The notes under the pieces were generated by a model that was given only the letters and a program-made list of their open reading frames with translations, had not been told where the DNA came from and did not search any database. A stretch of 64,000 nt of DNA from Melitaea cinxia (Eukaryota; Arthropoda; Insecta; Lepidoptera; Nymphalidae), in assembly GCF_905220565.1 (NCBI RefSeq), contig NC_059404.1:7220472-7284471 (forward strand), read 5' to 3'. The position numbers and the translations under genes are program-made. Positions 43,691 to 57,744 of the stretch are shown here, one piece after another (within the stretch, counting starts at the first letter, position 1; the number at the start of each line of letters is the position of its first letter).

Positions 43691-46155
43691 TAATGCACTA
43701 GCAGCTCTTGGAGCTGATGCATGCATATCACTGCACTTATGTTCTCTCTATTTAGTTTTTAAATGTTCATCCGGTCTGTTTTTAAAAGTGTTTACTGATG
43801 GTGCACCAATCATTGATTCTGGCAGCTTGTTCTATTGGGTAACTACTCGATTTGGCAAAAAGTGACATCTGGGGTTGCTATGGCAAGGAGATCTTGTAAG
43901 TTTTTGAGAATGTCCACTCAATTTTGGATTTGGATTCATAATATACATGTCTTCAAAATTCTTGACATTATAATGTCCAATTAGAATTTTGTATCTTTCA
44001 ATGAGATCTCCCCTCTGTCTACGTTGTTCCAATGTACTTAATTTAAGTTCAGAAAGTCGTTCTTCATATGTCTTATGTCTTAGTAAGGTCACCATTTTTG
44101 TAGCTCTACGTTGTACTTTTTCCAGCATTTCTATGTCTATCTTAAAGTATGGACTCCAGATTTGACAAGCGTATTCTAGTAGTAGACGGTTGTAAGTTTT
44201 ATAAATTTTGATAAACAAGTATTTTGTAATAATGTTAAAAGCTTTTCTTATTATATATAGCATGGAATTAGTCCTTTTTGTTATACTTGTGATGTGAACG
44301 TCCCACTTTGGGTTACGTGTAATATTTACTCCAAGATCTTTTTGGTAGTTCACGGGTTTTAGGTGTACATGTCCTATTTTGTAAGACATTTTAGGGTTGC
44401 TTCTACCTATGTGTAAAACTGTACACTTTGCTGCATTTAATGACATAAGCCAGTCTTGTGTCCATTGTACAATGCGATCTAGGTCTTGCTGTATAACATT
44501 GTGACTGATGAGAGGGTTTCCCATTATTTTAGTATCATCAGCAAAAATGGACAGATATGATTTGACAACACTTTTTAGGTCAGTAATAAAAATTCCAAAT
44601 AGGATTAGTCCGAGAACAGATCCCTGTGTACACCACTGTGAACATTATGAGTTTCTGACAGAGTATCTCCAACTCTAACCCTGAATTTTCTATCTGTCAA
44701 GAAGTCTGATATCCACTGGAGAAGTTGTCCTCGGATTCCAAAGTGGTCCAGTTTTGCTATCAACATTTTAATAGAACCCGCTCAAAAGCTTTCTCATAGT
44801 CTAAGTATATGGTATCTGTTGGATGGTATTTGTTCCAGTTTGATGTCCATTTATCAAGGCAAGAAAGAAGGTTGGTGACAACTGATCGCCCAGGAACAAA
44901 CCCATGTTGTTCATCAATGATTATATTTTCGATTATAATAAACTTTCTTAATTCTCCTGCTATTATTTTTTCCATTGTTTTGCAAACAATACTTATAAGG
45001 CTAATTGGCCGGTAGTTGGATGCAAGGAATTTATCACCCTTTTTATATATTGGAGTAATATGCGCTTCCTTCCATTCCTGCGGTAGGGTTCCTGTTTTAA
45101 GAGATGTGTTCATTATATGTGCTAGCTGATGACTAAGTATATGGCTGCATTGTTTAAGTAGTATGGAGAGCAGTGAATCTGGCCCCATTGAGGCGGTCTG
45201 CTGAATGTTTTCAATGTTTTACAAACAATGTCTAGTGAGATTGTGACACTTTCTATGGCGTTGATAACTCGTGGAATTTGTATATTAGGTATAGCAGTTG
45301 TAAGCGACGCAATATTATCTGTGACCCATGTACAATATAATCTGTAATGTGTTACAAATATGTATCTTGGTAATATTATAAATTAGTGTAAGGTATATTG
45401 TAAGTCGTTATGGTAGTCGTTCAGTAACCGTCGCTGCGATCGGCACGTTTTAATTAAGTCATTTGTAAAAGCTTCCATCTATCCTCAATAAATATATCCT
45501 CACCTCAATTGTTTTATATTCGTCTAACATCGACCTTCTACAGCAGTGTTTGGTGGCTCTACAACAAAGGATTTCTCAAATTGTTTAGCAAATATGTTTG
45601 CTACTTTCTCTTGGTCGTTAGTTACGCTGTTACTATCGTCCTCCAGTGATGGAGGTACTGATACTGTTGAGGAGAGCTGTTGGCGTATAAAGAAGTAAAA
45701 TGATTTAAGTCCTCTGTTAACAACTCCTCTTTTAAATTCCTTGCATAAGTTTCCAACTACAGTCACAATTTTATTATTAATCCTGCGGTAGTCCATGTAA
45801 GAATCAATAGAATTTTCCAGCAAATATTTTCTCCATAGACTCTTTTTATTTTCAATCATGTCTAACACATACTGACTAATCCATGGTTTATTTATGTTAC
45901 GTTTAGAGTATCCGATTGTTACATGAATTTTAATAGCGTTGCGGATTATTTTCGAAAAGTTCCTCCAGGCAAGATTAACATCGAGACATTCCAATTCCAT
46001 AACATTTTTTTAAAGTGTTTTGTTTATTTCATCATAACCAGCCGTGAAGAAATTCCTTCTTTGTGAAGGAATGTGGTATTTTTTGGAGAACTGAACGTCT
46101 ATTTGCATTGTGGCCATCAGTACAAGGTGATCACTCTTTCCTATATTTGGATAAT
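43690..46155 (-). mobile_element. CR1-like LINE ORF2, split by an LTR-like insertion
   Basis: The minus strand carries the late endonuclease (GKSDHLVLMATMQIDVQFSK near 46130), the connector (NINKPWISQYVLDMIENKKS), RT fingers and palm (LPQEWKEAHITPIYKKGDKF, NYRPISLISIVCKTMEKIIA, QHGFVPGRSVVTNLLSCLDK, DYEKAF) and, after frame breaks, the thumb and C-terminus at 44524-43832 (LNAAKCTVLHIGRSNPKMSY, LGVNITRNPKWDVHI, QRRATKMVTLLRHKTYEERL). The tail is an ATT-rich tract near 43690. It is 5'-truncated. A few frameshifts only, so it is moderately young. Confidence 0.85.
45320..45529 (-). mobile_element. Probable solo LTR (Copia-like) inside the LINE
   Basis: Read on the minus strand, a 210-bp insert starts TGTTAGACGAATATAAAACA (with a TATA-like box) and ends TACATGGGTCACA, giving TGT...ACA termini. 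It breaks the LINE frame between AVEGRC and NIASLTTAIPN. A clean target duplication was not seen (TTATC against TCGAC), so the exact ends may be off. Confidence 0.5.
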
Positions 46156-46405
46156 ATTCTACTTAAACTACTAAATTATACGGGTTTTGAGGTTTGTAAC
46201 ACTGTTTGTACCTAAATTTAACGGTACTTAAGTGGTACTTCCTAGAGGCATTTTATATGAGCCTCTTTCCAAAGAGTATATAAGTACCTCTTTCGAGATG
46301 AGAACGAAGAAATGTAATAATAGATTTTTAGTATTTTGTCGTTCTCTTTTGGTAGAATTTAGTAGTTTATAAACTCCACAAGCAGTAGATTCGTTAAATA
46401 AAATA

Positions 46406-46415
46406 TGGTCACACT
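46406..46415 (+). promoter_or_regulatory. Motif-1-like core promoter element upstream of TAF5L
   Basis: TGGTCACACTG lies about 215 bp before the TAF5L start codon. It matches the insect core-promoter Motif 1 consensus YGGTCACACTR that M1BP binds at housekeeping genes in Drosophila. The fit to a housekeeping co-activator gene is good, but use of this motif in the present organism is inferred. Confidence 0.45.
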
Positions 46416-46629
46416 GCTATGTAGTAGTTTACTTACGCGAGTTAGCTTATACCATAGATTAAACACTTATATACAACGTGAATTTTGACGTGAATCTAAT
46501 GACACCCACAAAACAAACAATTATAAATTATTGCTTGCTTTGATCATAATGTTTATCATTTAGTCATCTTAAAGAATAAAAGGACTGGACAAATAGTTTT
46601 AGTTAGTTTGTTTGGTTTTGTTTGTTTCA

Positions 46630-49600
46630 ATGAAAAGAACTCGAAACGATGCAGTTAAGGCTGCTGTTACTTCCTACTTAGAAAGGCGAAATTATCCAGT
46701 AAGTATTAATCGTTATTATTTGGAGTAACTTGTGTCGTCAGCTTAACTATATAAATAAAATATTTTTTTAGGATATTGATTTCTTCAATAACAATTCTTC
46801 AAGTCGTAGTGCTGAAGAAATGGCAGTGTCAACTATCATACAATGTGAAGCCAGTCGAGCTAATTCTATTTTGTTTTCATGTATAAACAATGATCCTGGA
46901 CACTATGATGTTCAATACACAAGGTATGTAATATAATTCTAGGAAATAAAAATATTTTACAGTAGAGTATACTCGTACAAGCTTAAAACAAAATGTCTTT
47001 ATATTTTTGATTTTACAGGCTTGTTAATTTCATAAAGGATATAAAGTCTGAGAATGTGAAAAATGAGTTACTAGGCTTACTGACTCCACTTTTGTGCCAC
47101 TTGTACCTAGAAATGTTGCGTGGTGGTCATGGAGGGGCAGCTCAAATGTTTTTAAAAAGGCAGTCTGCAACCCTTCCACAAAAAGACTTATCTTATCATC
47201 AGCCTATAGATGGAAACTTGCCATCAGCTCTCTATCGTCCAAATAGTCTGGAACAGTTGTTCAACTCATTACAAAATGGAACTATCGACAATGAAACACC
47301 AGAGAAAGATTATATGAACCAATTACTAGATGATATTGGAACAGTTTATACATTACAAGAAATTGAATCTCGCCCAACTATTGCAGCCTTTAGGTATGTT
47401 TCCTTTACATTATATGTTTCCTTTTAATTATTAATTAATTGTTTCCTTTTAAGTATTTATTAAAGCATTTACTTTGGCGTTTAATAATGGTTTTAATTTT
47501 GATTGTTTTCAGGTCTTGTAAATATGATATTTATTTATCACAAGATGCTTTAAATATCCTAAAGGCATATTTAGCTAAACATGGCCATGTCTTACTAATT
47601 CAAGTTTTTCAAACTTGGTTTCATATAGACATAAATAATGAAAATAAGAAAAATACTGTAAGTTTTATATTTTGGACCAAGTTGTGTTATAATATATAAT
47701 ATTTTTGTTGTAACATATTTGTCTAAATTATTTTTATAGGAAGATGATGAAGAACAGATAGAAAATGAAAGAAATATACTGAAAACAAATTGTGCTGAAA
47801 AAGTAAATAATATTAATGGTAATATATTTATAATCAAAATAATATTTATTATATCCCTTCATAAAAGTAAATAGTAAATTGCATTAATAATAGAAATTAA
47901 AAAGGTCTGTTGCAATTTAACAATGAAACCAAAAATTTCAAGCATTCACTGTTTAAAATATTGTTTTAAGAAAGTTTTCACTATACGTACCGGCATGGAT
48001 CTTAAGCATTGGCCTTCAACTTAAGAAGAAAAATATTCTTTAGGTCTCTTTAATGGTATAAACTGAAGCACAGGAGCAGGATAAACATGGTCGTACAATG
48101 TTTGCTCAATCACACTTGTCACTTGATTTGTTTGTTTGCCTTGCTACATATATGTTACAATTTGAGTATTAATTAGTGGCTTTATGAATAAATAATTATT
48201 TTATTCATTTTATGATGCCACTATATTCCATCCATAACCACAGAGCACACCCTCTCTTCCCGTGGGTGTCGTAAAAGGGGACTAAGGGATAACACAGTTC
48301 CACTACCACATTGGAACTTTAAAAGCCAACTGATGGCTGGATAACCATCCAACTGCTGGCTTTGAAATACACAGGCCGAGGGCAGACAGCAGCGTCTTTG
48401 GTGCGACAAAGCCAGCCCTGCGGTCACCAACCTGCCTGCCCAGCATGGTGACTATAGGCAAAACACATGAGTTCACGCCACTTTGGGTGTGAACTTGTGG
48501 AGGCCTATGTTCAGCTGTGGACTGTATTAGGCTGAAGTGTGTATGTGTGTGTGATACCACTTATGTCGAAATAGCCATCACTAGTACTTCTAGTATACTT
48601 AATTTCATTATTATTACGCTCAAAATCCCTGTCGATAACTATACCCTTAACATTGATGTACAGAGTTACAAAAAAGACTTAAAACCTTCAGTCTTTGAAT
48701 CAAGTTTATCAATATTTCAAATTTTATTAATTGAATATAACGAAATGCCTATAGATATATTCTCTAAATGCAATGGCCATACAGAATATCAGTCTGTTGA
48801 CAAGGACTTGAGAGAATTACAAGATGCAATCAAAGGTGTAAGAGAAACTACTGCACCTCTCAAACTGTATAAAATAGCTGCTCCAGATACACAGTAAGTA
48901 TTATTTATTTCTTTATATTTGTAAACAAACAGTACAATAACACATAAATAATAAAGAGATAACACATTAACCTATTTAATGTCCACAAATATTTAGATCC
49001 ACTAATAGAAATATAATTTTATTGAAAGATCAACTTTTACATAATTTCTCCTATAATCTTGTTTCTTACTTTACTTTATGAGCCAATAAGCCAATATTTT
49101 ATAACCTATAAGTTCTTTCGGATAGTATAGAAGCAACACAATTTAAAAAAAAATGTTGACTTTTATATATATATTCTAGTTCTTGATTTTTTTTTTTAAT
49201 TTTGTTGAAAGTACATAAAACTATTTAGGAAATAAATTTCCTAAATATATTTTCCTGTTATAGAAAATAACAAATACTGTAAAATAAAATAAATCAAACA
49301 AAATAATAATAATAATTCAAAATATTATGTGAAATAAAAAAGCGTGTGTCTTTATTTATTTTTGTCAATAGTATAAAATTACATAAATAATTTAAAAAAA
49401 AGTTTACTAGTATTTTAGTTTTACAAACGTCATATTATACAGTCGTGTGACTGATATTACGTCACTTCCGTTATATATTTTTCTTACGGTTTAAGTATCA
49501 AATTTTTTCAGTTCGGTCGCCCAGCCAAATGTCAAGCCTACCGTAAGGAACTTCGTTCCAAAAATCAGTTTGAATGTTAAGTTGGTAATAATTATACTTT

Positions 49601-52600
49601 CTGGTAATTATGGGCATCAATAAAATGACGTTATAGCAATATAAACTATACTCCATAAAAACATGCAGACAAAACTACAATTATCAGTGACTTAAATTAT
49701 CCATATAATGATGTGTTAAATATTTTCTGATAGTTAACCTAATGCACTAGCCACTTACGTACTTATGCCACTGTGTTTGTTGTAACACAATCTTTGAATG
49801 TGATATTATGTTATAACTGATATTATTTACATAATAAATAATGACATAAATGTTATAATAGGTATTTATACATTGTTTCAGCCTAATATGTGCAAAAACT
49901 GATCAATACTGCAATGTGTTATGTGGAGGATTTGATAACTCAGAAGTAAGACTGTGGCATCTCGGACAAAACAATGTAAAGAAAAGAATTAACCGAAATA
50001 TATCAGAGATTGAATTGGCTTGCTGCATTCCACTTGAACCTGAAACACAGTTGGACACAACTTTGTATGTAACTTCTTTAAAAATATAATTATGTTAATT
50101 TTATAGTTTAGGGGTTTTCCACTTATCACGTATGGCTCGAACAGAAAGGGGCTCAGAAAAACATCGCGAAATATCAAAAGGGAAGGATCTATATTGAGGT
50201 ATCACATGTATTTATTTTTCGTTTCAAAGCACAATTTCTAAACAAGAAAAACAACCAATAAACACCCTGCTATCTTGATGGCTCCTCCTCTAGAAATTTG
50301 TATCACGATGCTTAAGTTTCCAAAATTTAATCATATTATATGTATTTAAATACAAAATGATGATAGCAAACCATTCACAGACCATTGATTTAGTTAATGT
50401 ATTTAAATATAATATTCTGAAAATTTCTATTTACTTAACACAAAAAAATACACGTGATTTTTGGGTAATTTGGGGTTAAAAAATGTACTAAAAAAAACAC
50501 ATGAATAATGACCCTTTAGAAAATGTTTATTTAAAATAAATTATTATATTAACGTAATTGTTATTTCAGCCAAATAGGTACAGGAATACCATTGCGAGGT
50601 CACTCTGGTCCCATACAAGCTGTTAGTATTCTCTCGAAAGAAGAAATAGTACTTTCAGCATCACATGACAGCAGCATGAGAGCTTGGAGATTATCAGATT
50701 ACTCGTGTGCCTCTATTTATAGGTATATATATTTTTCTATCATAAATTAGTATATTTGTAAAGATGTGTAGATGGATTTTCGTTATATTAGGTACTTACA
50801 TATGAAATTGCTGTTTTGTCGTACTGGCCACTTTGGTCTAAATATTTCCTCATTGGTTAAGAATTCCAAATTCAAATCACTCGGTTTACAAAATGGAAAA
50901 CTTGAAATATCGTGTTGTGAAATAATACATGTATAAATACAAATATTACACCCAGACTCAGGCCGGAATCGAACCCGCGTACCGCGGCACAGAAAGCAGG
51001 GTCACTACAAACTGCGCCAACGGGCTAGTCTGAATTGGAATGTTTAAGACGCACAATACTCTCCGAACCTTGCTCCTACAGATTAACATTTTTTTCGAAA
51101 TTTAGATAACTTCTTACAAGGGAAAAATATCAACTCCGATGGCGCAGTTCAAACCGCCTTCAAACATTTCATTGATTCCCGTCCGAATGGTTTTTTAGTA
51201 AAGGTATCAATGAATACCTATAAAATGGCAAAAGTGCAGAAATAGCAATGGTACATACTTTGATTAATTCAATATATTATATATAAAAAAAATCGACTTT
51301 ACGTTACAACCATACAAAACACCAATTTCATATGTAAGGACCTAATATTTGGTACATGCATTCACATTCTGCCTGTAACATCTCACTGTTAAGCATTGGT
51401 CTCTTTCTCCGTGTAGGAGAAGGATTGGAACTTAATACACAACGCTGATGTTCCCAACTATGAGTAACAATGGCTATTAGGTATTTATGATAACAACCGC
51501 AACCGAAGGCTTAACGTGCTCTCTGAGGCGAGGCGGGATGACGTATAATAAAACGGACTGTTTTTAATCTAAAATTCCTACTGGATACATTTTAGCTTCG
51601 TCCATTAGTCACTTGAAGTTTAAATACAAGAATGTGTTCAATGGTTCAGATGAATTCACAGTTCACCCATGCCTGGTGGTTCATACTTTGTATATTCGCT
51701 TTAAACTATTGCAGTCGACTGGTGGACATAGGCCTCCACAAATTCGCGCCAAAAATGACGTGAACTCATGTGTGTTGCCCATAGTTACCACGCTGGGCAG
51801 GAGGGTTGGTGACCGCAGGACTGGCTTTATCGCACCGAAGACTCTGCTGCCCGTTTTCGGTGGGTGTATTTCAAACCCAGCAGTTAGATGGTTATCCTGC
51901 CATCGGTCGGCTTTATAAGTTCCAAGGTGGTAGTGGAACTGTGTTATCTCTTAGTCGCCTCTTACGACACCTACGGGAAGAGAGGGGGTGGCTATATTCT
52001 TTAATGCCATAGCAACACAGCATAATAACTAACTTTGCATAATACCACTATCTAAAATAAAAAGTTCCTTGTAAGATTTTAATGCAAAAATATTCTGATA
52101 ATGCTATGATATTTTTTGTTCAAACAATATAGGTGGCTATTACATAAAATCACCTTTTCTTATATATATCTTGTTTCATTTCAGAGGTCATAATTATCCC
52201 ATCTGGTGTATGGATGTGTCAAAAAATGGTCTGTTTATAGTAACAGGATCTCATGACAAAACGGCAAAATTATGGTCACTGGATCGAACATTTACTGTAA
52301 GAGTATTTGTTGGACATACGTCTGATGTAACGGTAAGCTTTGATTATTATAAACATACAACTAAATCTAAATTACCTTTTAAGTCTTGTGCTGTTAATCT
52401 TGAAATTGTTGCTTTGTCAAACTACCCTACCTTAAATCTAAAATATGTGGCTGTATATTACAAACTAAACCTAACCTTAACGGGCTAACCTTTTTTTTTA
52501 ATTTATAAAATACCGATATTTCGCGCCCTTGAGCCTGAAACCCTGCTTAATATACCTAGTCTCATTATCATTATCCTCGTGTTAGCGCCGTATGTCAACA

Positions 52601-55600
52601 CAAGCAGGACGTATTATTCGAAGGCTTTTGTCTTTAAACATTGTAAAGTCTTCGTGACGATAGAGTATAAGTGACGATCCAGCGAAACCTGCTAAATGCC
52701 ACCCTCAACTGAATGTTCCTATCGGCATCCTTTTCGCAGTTGTTTCTACGTAGTCGGTTTGTATGACATAAGTTCTTCGAGAAAGATGTAATGTCTAAAT
52801 TATAGCGAAACCAACTCTTCGGGGGGACTCATTTGGGTCACTCAAGCCTAGCAACTTCAACGTTTTTGCTAGGAAGACGATATCATCGGCGAAAGACGTC
52901 CTTCGTCGCGTCCGAAAACAATTAAGGGGGCATTACTTACCACAACAAAGGAAAACGAGTCTTGTTCGTTAGTTTCGAATTTGGATGGTCATCATCGAAG
53001 CGTCAACCTCAAGATACTGGTACCTTTATATGTATATCGCCAGATAATATGATGTCGCTAAATAGAAGCCAGATCAGCCCAAATCTCGATAGAGTCAAAT
53101 GCTTTCTCCTAGTACTTTACTTTTCAGTCTTTTTTATAATCTGCCAAAGTTTGGTGTGGTCTACATTGAAAACTAGCCGTTCCGGTGATTGAAATTCATA
53201 GAGTCTAATGGCGAGACGGTTCCTAATGACCCTCGAATAGCTTATAGAAGTGACTCAAAAGTGAGAGCGGTCTGTAATTACTCCAAAGAGATCTATCCCT
53301 CCCTGTAAAACTGCATAACTACACTCCTGTGCCATAATTTTGGCGTAATACGCCGAAGATTGACGGCATTAAAGAGGCTATACTAAGGCTTTTAGGACAG
53401 GTTGTCCTAAGCTAAAGCCGCACTTAAGGAATTCAGTGGTAATCCCGTCACGTCATCCCTCGGAGCCCTCCTGTTTTTTAGCAGTTCAATCATTCATCAT
53501 CATTACAGCCTATACAGTCCACTGCTGGACATAGGCCTCCACAAGTTTACGCCAAAAATAACGTGAACTCATGTGTTTTGCCCATAGTCACCACGCTGGG
53601 CAGGCGGGTTGGAAAAAAACGCGTACGCGTACATGGAGTGTATAACTATTGGAATTTCCATGAGCAAGAAAATAGTAAGTAATTTCCTCACCGTCTGCGG
53701 GCCAACTGCCTATTTTAACGACGAATTAAACGATTCTTCTATCGCACATTAAGTCGATAATTTGTAGACAATTGACGTGCCCCACGGTTTTATTTTAGTC
53801 TAGTCTATGCATATGTTTATAATTCCTACGACTGTATCTATTTTATTATTTTTTGGTTTTTAGTACATTTATCTTAAACATTGCAATGTATGTTTAACAT
53901 AAAACCGTTTAACTTAAAAAGTTTTTTTACAAGCGTTTTTTTAGCAGTTCAAGCGTCGTACTAATCGCGTCAAATTCGATATCCGGAATCTTCCGAGAAA
54001 TGACGCAAAATGTCATGTCACTATATTAATTATACCTCTTATACTTTCCCGACAATAGTTCCATTTTTTCGTTAATTTACGAGGCGGTAAATTTTATCGG
54101 CCCAGGGCGCTGAATCTTAAAAATTTGCCACTGGGTATAGCTGGTTTAATTTAATGCGTCTCGCTTGTATGTTGTATTCGATGTATATGCGACCAGAAAT
54201 TATTAAATGCTTCTTTGATTTGTGATTGCTTATAGCATATACCTACTCGGTAGATAGGTAGGATATATCTACTAGGTAGAGGGGGGGGGCAAGTGTCTTG
54301 CCTCTGTATTAGGCAGACAGACAGTGGAATTTTAGGCATACGGAACATTACAGTATAATCAAATAATGTATTTTGTATGTAGTGCGTGAAGTTCCACCCG
54401 AACGAGGCGTACCTGGCGACGGGCGGCGCGGACCGCAGCGTGCGGCTGTGGAGCGTGTGCGACGCGCGGCTCGTGCGCATGCTGCTGGGGCACCGCGCCG
54501 CCGTGCGCGCGCTCGCCTTCGCGCCCGCCGGCACGCACCTCGCTAGCGCCGGTGAGCGACATTCTAATTAATAGCTTTTTTTTTTTTTTTTTTTTTAATT
54601 TTAACATCCATAGGCTCTTGAGTGCCCATGCCTTTTTTTATTTAAATTTTAATTTTCAAGCGTTGAGGCGTATTATTTTCAACATTGCATTCGAATTACG
54701 ATCTAAAGCTTATTTTCTCTGTTTCGATGGTGAGTCCATAACTGACCGTGAGTGTAGCGTCCTTGATTGACTCTACACACTTTTTACTTGTTAATATGAA
54801 ATAAACCCGAATCACAATTAATTAAATAAATTAATTTATTGATCCTTGATAATGATCAAATGACCCGGTGTGCGAGCACGCGCGATCGCCTTGATAGATC
54901 GAAACGTACTGAATAATTATTATATTGATAACCAATTTATTTAATAAATTCGCTGATTCGCAAATGTACGACTTGGTTCGTACAGTGAGAGATATATATA
55001 ATTAATAGTTAAATGAATATTGCAAGTGCGTTGCTGTGTCTAACCCCAACTCGGGGAGAGTAAAAGCTCTGGCTACTTCAGTCACCACAGGAACGAATCT
55101 AGTTGATAACGATCATACTAAGCTACGATCTTCTGTAAAATAGAGGCACATGTCCAAATAAATAAATAAAATATATATTTACAACATACACACACGGTCA
55201 TCTGTTCCTAAAGTAAGCAACTCAATGCTTGTGTTATAGGTAACAGCCGATTGGTATAGCTACAGATATAAATGTATAATGAATATTATAAATAAATAAA
55301 TAAATATAAAATATCAGTCACACGACTGTATAATATGACGTTTGTAAAACTAAAATATTACTAAAGTCTGTTCAGCGAGAAGAGATACCAAACGTAAACA
55401 AAGCCCATCATTTTTTCGTAGCGACGACAGAACAAACAAAATATAATCTATCTCTTTCTATCTTGTTTGTTTGCTATCTGCTGCACGTCTCTCTGCAAGG
55501 TCGAACGATATTTTAACTGGCTTTGAAAACATTCGGATCGCGGACGGCCCTTAGATTTTGTATTATTTATTTTTATTTCATTCCGTGTCCTGAAGCGCTT

Positions 55601-57677
55601 GGGGTGATTTTTATATTTTGATAATTATTATTTAAGAAGTATCAAATCTTATACAAATAATTGTATTTAATTAATTATATTAAATTAAGTAACTATCAAA
55701 ATATACATATATTTTACATTTTAAAAATTTGTGTAAGTAAAAAAAGGTTACAAAACTCTGCATAGTTGAATGACCTCGCATTTGGTTTGTTTACGTTTGG
55801 TATCTCTTCTCGTTGAACAGACTTTAGTAAACTTTTTTTAAATTATTTACGTAATTTTATACTATCAACAAAAATAAAGATATGTTTTTTATTTCACTTA
55901 ATAGTTTTAATTATTATTATTATTATTATTTTGTTTGATTTATTTTATTTTACGGTATTTGTTATTTTCTAAAATACTAAATTTCCTAAATACTTGTATG
56001 TACTTAATTAAAACCAATCAACAAAATAAAAAAAAATCAAGAACTAGAAAATATATATATAAAATTCAACATTTTTTTTTTTCGCTTTGTGTGTTTGCTT
56101 CTATATTATCCGAAGGAACTTCGTTCCTACCTGGTGTCCCATGACACCACATTTGTTTTTTATTATTATATATTTTTTTTCGATAAACATACGTATAAAT
56201 AATATACGTATAATTATGTATATTACACCCAGACTCGGGGTGGGAATCGAACCCACGACCCCGGAGCAGAAAGCAGGTTCACTACAAACTGCACCAACGG
56301 GCTAGTCAAATATAATACATAATAAATATATAATAGTGTTACAAATTTCGAATTTGGAATAATTTTTATCCCGATTATAGGTTAATTGTTAAGTCACGCT
56401 GTGTGGTTACGGCAGCAAAGAATATAGCCCCCCCCCCCCTCTTCCCGTTGGTGTACCACCTCGGAACTTAATGAGCCGAACGATGGCGGGATAGCTATCA
56501 ACTGCTAGCTTTGAAATACACTAGCCGAAAACGGGCAACAGCGTCAGCCCTGCGGTCACCAACCCGCCCTGCCTAGCGTGGTGACTATGGGCAAAACACA
56601 TGAGTTCACACACCATTTTAGGCGCGAACTTGGAATGAAATGTTGACCCAGTGGACATACCTTATGTATAGCCACGGCCCGGAGGAGCCGTGGTTTATGT
56701 TTGACTCGTACGGATCAAAACCGCTGGGGTATTCCTTCGACACGCCTTTGTGGTCACTGGGACACTGTTGTCTTCTAGAAAGTTTTTGTTACGTTTTGTT
56801 TTTAATATTATTTAGAATGATCAAAACTAATCGTATGATGATGTCTAAGTGTTAATTATTATAGTTAAAAATATTTTTCTAACTAAAATCTTAGTTATTA
56901 TTTAGTCTAATAATTTGCCAACGTTAGAGATCATCCATTAATCACGTGAGGCTCGAAGAAAGGGGGTCGGAAAAACATTACGAAATATCACAAGGAAGGA
57001 GGGAGTTACATTGAGATATCACGATTTATTTCTCGTTAAAACATCAACGTTGGCGTAAAACGTCACTAAATATCACCAAGGGGGGTCTAAAATTTTTTTA
57101 AAAACATCACGTGATTAATGGACGGTCCCTTCGAATGTTGAAATGTTTAATTTATTTTGTTCAGGCCCCTAAACTTGTGTTGTCAGAAGCGTAAGTTTCA
57201 TTCAAATTCAAGGTTAACAAAATTTACAAACCCCTAATGACATTTACTAATTTTACATATTTGATTTAAATTATCAGGGGACGATAAGAAGATAAAAGTA
57301 TGGGATTTGGCTGCATGTAATTGTGTTCATGAATACAGAGGACACCACGGAAAAGTCACATCCTTAGATTGGTCTGCAGTTGCAAAACCCAGCTTATGTA
57401 ACAGAGTTTCAGTAGATCCAAATGACCCAAATACAGAAAATTCTACACTGTGTTCAGCTGGGATGGATGGAATTGTCAAAGTTATGTGGGACACTAATAT
57501 GAAAAATAAGTAAGTATACTTTATAAAGCAGTTTCTGTAATAATATTATAAAGCAGCAAACAAGCAACGACAGCAAGAATTATGTTCTTTAGTGTGTACA
57601 TGCAAATATCGGTAAACCTACTGATCTAGAATTTTGTTAGTCTGGGTAGGCTTTAAGATATCTGGGTAGTCACTTAG

Positions 57678-57744
<67 letters not shown>

